Below are positions 9,920-16,089 of a stretch of DNA of 16,089 bases, piece by piece (position 1 is the first letter of the stretch; each line of letters starts with the position of its first letter). This stretch comes from Larix sibirica (Eukaryota > Streptophyta > Pinopsida > Pinales > Pinaceae), in NCBI GenBank assembly GCA_004151065.3, contig NWUY0300022217.1, forward strand, positions 18,146 to 34,234, written 5' to 3'. A program made the translations under genes and the position numbers. The notes under the pieces were generated by a model. The model saw only the letters and a list, made by a program, of their open reading frames with translations. It was not told the DNA's origin and searched no databases.

Positions 9920-9964
<45 letters not shown>
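9867..9964. repeat. Compound (CT)n(GT)n(AC)n microsatellite
   Basis: (CT)8 at 9867-9882, (GT)9 at 9883-9900, then AC repeats to 9964 with one AG interruption at 9919-9920. As in the array at 8880, the GT and AC halves are complementary and the right flank is ATTTTTTAGGTGGT. On the minus strand the array directly follows the 3' end of the SINE body, so it probably grew from the SINE tail. Confidence 0.95.
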
Positions 9965-9966
<2 letters not shown>

Positions 9967-10191
9967 TTTTTAGGTGGTTCACACCACCAGAGATTGGTGC
10001 TCATTACGTCCACAGATAACCCCTTGGTATTCTGCGAGGAATATGGGAAGGCCGGATATTTCCACTGAGAAGGTGGCTCAATAAGAGCATCTAATAGACC
10101 CATTTAAGGTCTCAACATGTCACTTACAAGGAATTGAACCTAGGTGGGAAGTGTAACATTCATTCATCCCAACCACCCAAGCTATGTGCCC
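9965..10191 (-). mobile_element. tRNA-derived SINE, about 227-base body
   Basis: Read on the minus strand, the element begins at 10191 with GGGCACA (seven bases, like an acceptor stem). The A box TAGCTTGGGTGG follows (revcomp of 10173-10184), and 32 bases later comes a perfect-consensus B box GGTTCAATTCC (revcomp of 10130-10140). This is the geometry of a tRNA gene and its internal RNA polymerase III promoter. The rest folds poorly as a tRNA. A tRNA-unrelated body follows and ends in ACCACCTAAAAAATGTGTG, leading into the TG tail. The A-rich run and TG repeats at the 3' end fit a SINE tail. SINEs encode no protein and depend on LINE machinery to move. No clear target-site duplication is visible: the head abuts the 50-base tandem array and the tail has expanded into microsatellite. 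The known plant SINE family is not identified. Confidence 0.65.
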
Positions 10192-11810
10192 AATAGTTCA
10201 TTAGGGCCCTTTTGAACATTTGAATGAAACAAATTTCATAATGGCTCAATGGTTCATAGGGCCACTTTCAAATTTGAACTCTGCTTCTTTCAAAAATTCC
10301 CAATGGCTTATCAGGAATCCTTTGACGAATTTGTTTCGAAATCCCCCAATAGTTCATCGGGACAGATTTAAACATTTAAATAACATCTTTCATTTTGGCT
10401 TGATGACATCTTTGATCATGCCCAATGACACATTTAGAAAGTGTTTGATGGCTTTGCCATAGGGACCCTCTAAAAGATCATCCCAAATGTTAGAAAAGTC
10501 TTTGATGGAAAGCCATCGATCTTATTTTAAATGCAAATCGCATTTGTTTGAACTGTTTGATGGGATTATGCATTCCTTTAATTATATCCTTAAAATTGCA
10601 GAGAGAAAAAAAACATTTCACGATGATCATAAAGTTGATAATAGTATCAATACATTCTATGATTGATAGAACAAATTGAATCCTTGGGTATCTTTCAATT
10701 TTGAATAAGGCACATATTTCAAAATTCCTTGATGGCCTCTTGACCTCTGTTCAAAGATCATCTTTCGAATATCCCTGGCAATTTATCAAGGGATTTTTAA
10801 AGATTATCTCTCAAATATCTTCAATAGTTCACCGAGAACATTTTAAAGATCTTCATTTGAAGGCCCCCAATAGTTCATTAGGTTTCGTTTAAACATTCAA
10901 ATGCTTTGATCTTACAAATCCACTAATAGTTCATCAACTTCCCTTTGGTTTCATCCTTCAAATGAGCTCGACATACTTATTAGTCCATAGCCATCATTCA
11001 AACAAACACATCTTTTCTGTTGGCCCAAAATTTTATCAACCCATTTTCAAAGTTTGTGTGATGGCCCAACATGTTATCTTTCAAAAGTGCCCAACAGTTC
11101 ATTAGTCATTTCCAAAATATCCATATTTAAAAAAATCTTGATGGTTTAGTGGGGATCTTTTATCAATTTGAATGCCTCCAACTTTCATGAGTGCCCTCCA
11201 ATTCATCAGGCTAGTCTCAAAGATCATACTTCAATTTGGTCTTATGATTCATTGGGCTCCTTTTGAATGTCTTTTTTCGAAGGTCCCCAATAGTTCATTG
11301 GGATAATTCAAAAGTTGCATCTTCAAAATGGGCCCTATGCATCATATCATATGGAGGCTAATTTTCAAAGGAGTCTATCTCTCCAATTCCCCTGATGGTT
11401 TGTTGGAGGTCCTTTGAAATTCCATTGTTTCAAATGTGCCAGATAGTTCATCGGGGGCTTTTTGAAGATTCAAAAGAGACATCTTTCAAAATGCCTTGAT
11501 GGCTCATCATGCAATTTCAAATTTTAAACTATACTTCTTTTGAGAATCCTTGATGGTTTATCATGAGTCATTGGAAGGATTTTTTTTGAAACAACCTGAT
11601 AGTTCATTGGGCCATATTTAAACATTAGAATGACATCTTTGATTATGCCCGATGACATTTGTGCTTGATGGCTTTGCCATTGGGCCTCTCTAAAATATTA
11701 ACCAAAATGCTAAAAAAGACCCCAATGACAAGCCATTAGGCCTATTTTAAGTTTAAATGCCATTTATGTGAATTGTTTAATCGCATTTACAAATGACATA
11801 TTCAATAAAA
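10190..11810 (+). repeat. Ancient tandem array, unit about 50 bases, roughly 30 diverged copies
   Basis: Mutated forms of CCCAATAGTTCATCGGG, followed by a TTTTGAA/AACATTCAAATG-like stretch, recur about every 45 to 55 bases. Clear examples start near 10190, 10247, 10300, 10346, 10823, 10866, 10920, 11089, 11284, 11440, 11492, 11548 and 11594. Variants replace AATAGTTCATCGGG with GATGGCTCATCATG or GATGGTTTGTTGG. A longer block at about 10345-10580 reappears at about 11593-11810, including TGGCTTTGCCAT, so the array also has higher-order structure. Short open frames inside (for example 10220-10462) are by-products of a repeat without internal stops. Confidence 0.75.
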
Positions 11811-12400
11811 ACATTAGGTTGAATGTGATTAAATTCCCTTAATACACCTAGGATGTTGACACAGGGACCATTTCCCATGTCAACACAATATACTGTACTC
11901 CAATAACATGTTTTCAATGTACTCAAAATCAATGACAATGATCATTGCCTTTCTTCAACATACATATTGCATTAAACCACATCTCGCTATTACAATATTC
12001 CTTACCACATAAATAAAACACAACAATGACTAGTTATGTATTTTATGTTTCAAAGGTCTTACTCCCATTTCGACATGTCCCAAGGGCTTTTATTGGATGA
12101 AGGAGTACTTGAGGTTATACATTATCATGAGCTTAGCCGTCCAGAGTTTGCGAATATGCGTATTTATTAACGTTGTTATTTCCTTAGTATTTCACTGCTC
12201 TATTGCAATTAGTGGGTAACGTCACTATTCTAAATAGTGATTAAACTGAAGAAATTTTGTCAGTACTGATTGGTTATAGTATTTTTGTGGATGGATTAGC
12301 TGTAGTTTTTTGATACAGGTAGGAATAGTAAAGCTTGGTTCCTAGATACACTGAATGATGGTACACTATTCTTGAGATAGATTATATTGTAAATTTTTTT
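11811..12400. other. Spacer upstream of the plastid L31 gene, no supported gene
   Basis: No long open frame or strong repeat is visible. Mixed AT-rich sequence leads into the promoter region of the gene starting at 12727. I cannot identify specific promoter elements with confidence. Confidence 0.35.
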
Positions 12401-12726
12401 GATTCACCCTTACCAATAACAAGAAATTTCTTTTTTCATTTGAAAAAAAAGAAAACTCATATCGACATATATCCTCATTTCACATTAAAATTAAGATGTC
12501 GAGAGGAAATCGTTGAGCTTCACAAGCGTTAAAACATAAAATGCCATAAGAATGTGACCATGGTCTTTGACGATAACCACATAGTGAAAAAATTCGTCAT
12601 AACCAGTAACCACATAGTGAAAGATAAGACCACTCTCCATATCGCTCACAAGTGGATAAGGCTCCCTAGAGTCACACGAGAACCAAAAGGCCTCCAGGGC
12701 AGAGCATTCCTCGAGATTCCTTAAAC
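12401..12726 (+). promoter_or_regulatory. Probable promoter and 5' UTR region of plastid L31, with a 33-base-spaced direct repeat
   Basis: The region immediately precedes the ATG at 12727. It contains the 16-base sequence TAACCACATAGTGAAA twice, at 12574-12589 and 12607-12622, exactly 33 bases apart. The GC-richer stretch 12630-12726 is typical of a transcribed leader. The transcription start is not determinable by eye. An antisense open frame over 12491-12796 is a shadow of the leader and exon 1. Confidence 0.4.
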
Positions 12727-14349
12727 ATGGCGCTCGCAATAAACCAATTTGCCCCATGTCAGTCCTCATTGTATTTTCAGGGATCTTCGGCTTCAAACTT
12801 GTTCAAGGTAAGCTATTTTTGCTCCTATTTGCTGAATTTGGCATCTTTGGTCACTGTTTAACAATTTGCTTAATTGTTTTGTGGTTTTTGATCCTCAAAC
12901 AACCCTTAAAAATATTGAATCTGGAATACTCACATGCCGATACTTCCCTCATAGTAGAAATTCAGAGTGCCATTGCCGCGGACACACACATAAAACAAAC
13001 CCAAATTTCAAGATTACTTTTAAACCACAATTTCAAAGTGCCCCAGTGCCCAAACTTCCCTCAAAACCACGCTTTCAGAGTGTCTAAATGCCCCAAGACC
13101 ACAATTTCAAAGTAGCCCAAAGCCCACTATGCCTTTGAAACCACGGTTGCAGAGTGTCTAAATTCCCCATCTGCCCTTAAGACCACCATTTCAGGGATGC
13201 CCAAATTGCCTTTTAACACGATTATTTCAGACTGCACAAATGCCCAAACTAGCCTTAAAATATAGTTCCACATTGCTTATTTGCGTAACTTCCCTTAAAC
13301 CATAGTTGCAGACTGTCTAGTTGCCTGAATTGCCCTTAAACATAGTTCCAGAGTGTTTAGTTTCCTCAATTGCCCTTAAACCATATGTCCAGAGTGCTTA
13401 TTTTCCTAATTTGTCCTTAAACCATTGTTCCAGAGTGTTTTCTTGCCTAAACGGCATCTAAACCATGGTTCTAGAGTGCTTGCTTGCATAATTTGCCTTT
13501 CAAAGTACTGTTTCCAAGTGCCCAAATGGTCTAACTTTCCTTCAAACCATAGCTCCAGGGTGTCCAGATACCGAATCTGTGCTTAAAATAGTGGTTTCCT
13601 AACATTAAAATGTCTCAACTGCCTTTAAACTATTGTTTCAGATTGCCAAAGTACCCAAACCTCATTTATACCGTAGTTTCAATTTGCCTAAACATCCAGA
13701 CTGTGCTTAAAAGTTAAACCATAGTTTCAGACTCCAGAGTGGCCAAATTCCCAAACTGCACTTAAACTATGCTTTCAATTTCCCCAAGGGACCAAAACCA
13801 TTCTTAAATCACAATTTCACTATCGAAATAGACAAGCTGGCCTTAATCACAATTTCATAGTGTCTAAATGTGTAAGCTGCCCTTAAAACGAGAGCTCGAA
13901 GTTGCCTAAATGTCCACATTGCCTTTAAAATAAATGTCAACTGCATTTAAACCATGAATTTGAGGTACCATTACTGAGTTTAGTTATGTTTCTCATATCG
14001 TTACTTGATGTGATGTTTGTCATAGGTGAATAGAGGGGAGGCACGTGTGGTTTGTAGGAAGAAGGACATTCATCCGAAGTACTATGATCAAGCTAAGGTT
14101 TACTGCAAAGGAGAGCAGGTAATGGTCACTGGAGGAACCCAGCCTGAGTATGTAGTTGATGTATGGTCAGGAAACCATCCCTTTTACCAGGGAAACAGGT
14201 CAGCTCTACTTCTGGATGCTGATCGTGTGGAAAAATTCAAGAAGCGATATGGCTCCTTAACTTCCCTTTCAACAGTTCCTGTGCTCACGCATGGTGAGAT
14301 AGTGTTTGAGAGGCAGAGAAAGTCTTCCAAGGGAAAAGGCAAGAAATGA
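12727..14349 (+). CDS. RPL31: 50S ribosomal protein L31 (bL31c), chloroplastic, nuclear gene with one intron
   Basis: Exon 1 is 12727-12807 (27 codons, MALAINQFAPCQSS...) and ends AAG|GTAAGC. Exon 2 is 14026-14349, after CATAG|GTGAAT. They join in phase 0 to a 134-residue protein ending TGA. Residues 1 to about 36 are rich in Ser, Ala, Asn and Gln and poor in acidic residues, as in a chloroplast transit peptide. The mature part begins around CRKKDIHPKYYDQAKVYC (residues 37-54) and carries the L31 signatures VVDVWSGNHPFYQGNRS (70-86) and DADRVEKFKKRYG (91-103), with a Lys/Ser-rich C-terminus. Bacterial L31 often has two CxxC zinc-binding pairs. Here only Cys37 and Cys54 remain and the second pair is replaced by WSGNHPF, the zinc-free type usual in plastids. 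The protein helps bridge the large and small subunits of the plastid ribosome. The in-frame TAG at 14023-14025 shows exon 2 cannot extend upstream. The ATG context AAACATGGCG is good. The product is certain; exon 1 is my inference and very likely. Confidence 0.88.
12808..14025 (+). other. RPL31: Intron of the plastid L31 gene
   Basis: 1,218 bases bounded by AAG|GTAAGC and GTCATAG|GTG. Both match plant consensus, and the terminal 60 bases are U-rich (GTTTAGTTATGTTTCTC...). The join is phase 0. Open frames inside (12756-13115 and 12866-13087) read through exon 1 in a wrong frame or through tandem repeat and are not genes. Confidence 0.8.
12900..13965 (+). repeat. Intronic minisatellite, unit about 41 bases, about 25 diverged copies
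   Basis: The unit is close to CCTTAAACCATAGTTTCAGA followed by GTGCCTAAATGCCCAAACTG. CTTAAA starts near 13295, 13335, 13375 and 13416, with variants near 13456, 13496, 13540, 13581 and 13623, giving a steady period of 40 to 42 bases. Copies differ at many positions, so the array is old. It occupies nearly the whole intron but touches neither splice site. Confidence 0.85.
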
Positions 14350-15590
14350 CCAAATTTCAATGTCCTGTTTCAGACTGTTTCATTCAATCCATTTTATCCC
14401 CTGCAATACATGTAATCTCTATCAATTCCTTGATACTTGATAATGGTTTTTCATCCTTTAAATTTTTTAGTTAAGGTGGCATATTTGCATGAAAAGGACA
14501 GTCATCAATCATCCTTTTTATTGAGGGCTATGTCAAATATCGAGATAGATTTTCTGCAACATTATTAAATAATTAATTTTTGCTGTGTTCGAAGCAAGAT
14601 CAAATGTCTATTGTATAATTTAAAACTTGTAAATGGGCTGTTAATTATTAGATACAAATCCATCCCAGTGGGCCACGATGTCAAATTGCATTTTCTAGTT
14701 CTTCTTGATTTATCCTCTAACAATTTATACACAACTTTTCAAAGGACAAGGTATTTGCATGACATATAGTGGGAATTTATTCTTGTGGACAATTGTTTTG
14801 AACTATGCTTCTTATATTCTACTCATATGTTGAGAGTATATTTCAACTGAAAATGGTGATGGAAACGTCACCGTCATAGTCACAAAGGGATCATCAATAT
14901 GAAATTCCCTTGGGGCATTTTTAATTTGAATAGAAGGATATGTTGCTAAAAGGAACCTATGTATGCTAAAAGGAAATGCATCCACTTGAGTGATGTGCTA
15001 TCTTTTAGGTTTTGGATACCATACTGCATACAGTGAAAAAGTGTTTTTTGGTCACGTAGTCCATTATTTACACAGTTTTTCTTAATTACAATTGACACTT
15101 TTTGCATGGGTCCGAAGATAAGGATAAGAGTAGAGATATGGGATATTCAGCTTCCAAAGATTCCGTGGTCCACCCTATGAACTTGATGATTGTTTACAGT
15201 TAAATCCTTCCTGACACCTAAATCTGAACAATAGTCTGTTTTTATGAAGTCCAGTTAGCAATTTGACATAGGATATATCAATCCTGGACTGTTCTTTCTC
15301 AACATCTTGTCAAGATGCTTAAATTGATAGTGGGAGAATGTAATTGCAGCGGAATAAGATGAAGTGTATGAACTTGAAAAACCAAGCAAGCAGTGACTGA
15401 ATACTGCAGAAATTAATTCTTTGGTTCATCGGCAGATGCAGCTAAATCATACAGGGCTATGGGTTTTCAAAACATCCGAAAAGGTTGATAACTAATACTA
15501 TAGAGAGGTTGATAACTTATTGATGGTGGAAATTGTCAAGCATTTGCCACAATTTTGATTGCAACATATTTCTAGTGTGTTGCAAAACAC
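14350..15590. other. 3' flank of the plastid L31 gene, then spacer with no supported gene
   Basis: The first roughly 120 bases are pyrimidine-rich and include CAATACATGTAATC near 14403, which could act in 3'-end formation of the L31 transcript; the cleavage site cannot be fixed by eye. Beyond that the sequence is AT-rich with no long frame, tRNA or definable repeat. TAGTGGGAGAATGT near 15328 resembles a retroelement polypurine tract followed by a TG start, but no matching LTR is visible. Confidence 0.35.
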
Positions 15591-15599
15591 GGGTTTGGG

Positions 15600-15715
15600 A
15601 AAAACTCTGCAGGGTTCATCAACTTGAGAAATTGGAAAACTTGGGAAAAAATTGGCATAAAATTGGCCCAGAAAAACTCAGAAATCTCGACAACTTGAAA
15701 AACTTTGAAGACTCA
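15600..15715 (+). repeat. Short degenerate AACTTGAGAAA/TTGGAAAAC repeat patch
   Basis: Variants of CAACTTGAGAAATTGG recur: CAACTTGAGAAATTGG near 15620, AAACTTGGGAAAAAATTGG near 15637, AAACTCAGAAATCTCG near 15674 and CAACTTGAAAAACTTTG near 15691. Spacing is about 17 to 20 bases. The open frame across it (15533-15778, Lys/Asn/Leu-rich) is explained by the repeat and has no recognisable motif. Confidence 0.4.
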
Positions 15716-16089
15716 TCAGATATTGAAGAGTTTTGCAACATTGATCATAATTGGTTCATATCCATGAAACATCATTAATTTGCTGTGAATATAGTGCTCT
15801 ATTTAATCTTGAAATCTGCACAATCTCCTCATAATGTGTATTTGGAATAAGATTGGGCAGCAGTAATATTTTTGTTTATGGGTTATATTTTGATTGTAGG
15901 TGGTGGTACACAATAAATTTACCATCCACTTTGAGATGGGGTGGCCAAAGATTTAGTGACGGATGGGATAAAAAGACAACCAATTTTAGTTAGGATTTGT
16001 AATGACCCAAGGCTAGATTTTGGTTAAGTTACTGATGCAGGAGCATCGGGACCTAGGCAGAATAGTCGAAGTTGATCGACAGAAGAAGG
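15716..16089. other. AT-rich end of window with a possible LTR start
   Basis: No gene is seen. TGTAATGACCC at 15999-16009 resembles the 5' end of many plant LTR retrotransposon LTRs (TG start, TGTAATGACCC-like), but the window ends 80 bases later, so neither the LTR nor an element can be confirmed. Confidence 0.25.

Noticed and set aside
8726-10103. Open frames with long Cys-Val or Thr-His runs (8726-8956 minus, 9822-10103 minus, 9883-10068 plus)
   Set aside because: They are translations of AC/GT microsatellite and SINE sequence in both strands, with no conserved motif.
10220-10892. Small plus-strand frames of 80 and 63 residues
   Set aside because: They lie wholly inside the 50-base tandem array and reflect a repeat without stops in one frame.
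8880-11810. CRISPR-like array of regularly spaced repeats
   Set aside because: The repeats are diverged, directly tandem without unique spacers, and the genome is that of a plant.
12491-12796. Minus-strand frame of 101 residues over the L31 leader and exon 1
   Set aside because: It is antisense to exon 1, has no recognisable motif, and the sense strand has a transit peptide with a consensus donor.
12756-13115. Plus-strand frame of 119 residues starting inside L31 exon 1
   Set aside because: It starts out of frame in exon 1, reads through the splice donor and ends in intronic minisatellite.

Overview
The window looks like nuclear DNA of a seed plant. The one intact gene is an intron-split, nuclear-encoded plastid ribosomal protein bL31, which places it in the green lineage. 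The rest is AT-rich, gene-poor and full of old, mutated repeats, as in large and slowly decaying plant genomes. A gymnosperm is a reasonable guess, but the sequence alone does not prove it.

Layout. At 41-316 there are short exon-like coding fragments behind a good splice acceptor; I cannot name the protein. About 765-1520 holds a very diverged short-period repeat array. From 1845 to 5122 lies one long dead gene of about 1,090 codons, recoverable as a single protein only by reading through many in-frame stops and switching frame several times. It has a folded N-terminal half, a Pro/Thr/Ser/Gln-rich middle and a coiled-coil C-terminal part, with no recognisable transposase, reverse transcriptase or other named domain. 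5123-8879 is AT-rich with no supported gene.

8880-10191 is a nest of mobile and simple repeats: two back-to-back GT/AC microsatellites with the same flank, a duplicated 165-base unit with a nested 25-base repeat, and two minus-strand tRNA-like SINE heads with matching A-box and B-box spacing. 10190-11810 is an ancient tandem array of about 50-base units, with a roughly 200-base block repeated 1.25 kb apart.

12727-14349 is the plastid bL31 gene. Exon 1 encodes most of a short chloroplast transit peptide. A 1,218-base intron is filled almost end to end by a diverged minisatellite of about 41 bases per unit. Exon 2 encodes the mature protein. 14350-16089 is gene-free apart from a small repeat patch and a possible LTR start at the window edge.

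The window contains no operon or pathway. Its themes are a conserved housekeeping gene embedded in decayed repeats, at least three independent diverged tandem arrays, and a dead long gene whose stop codons hint at methylation-driven decay.
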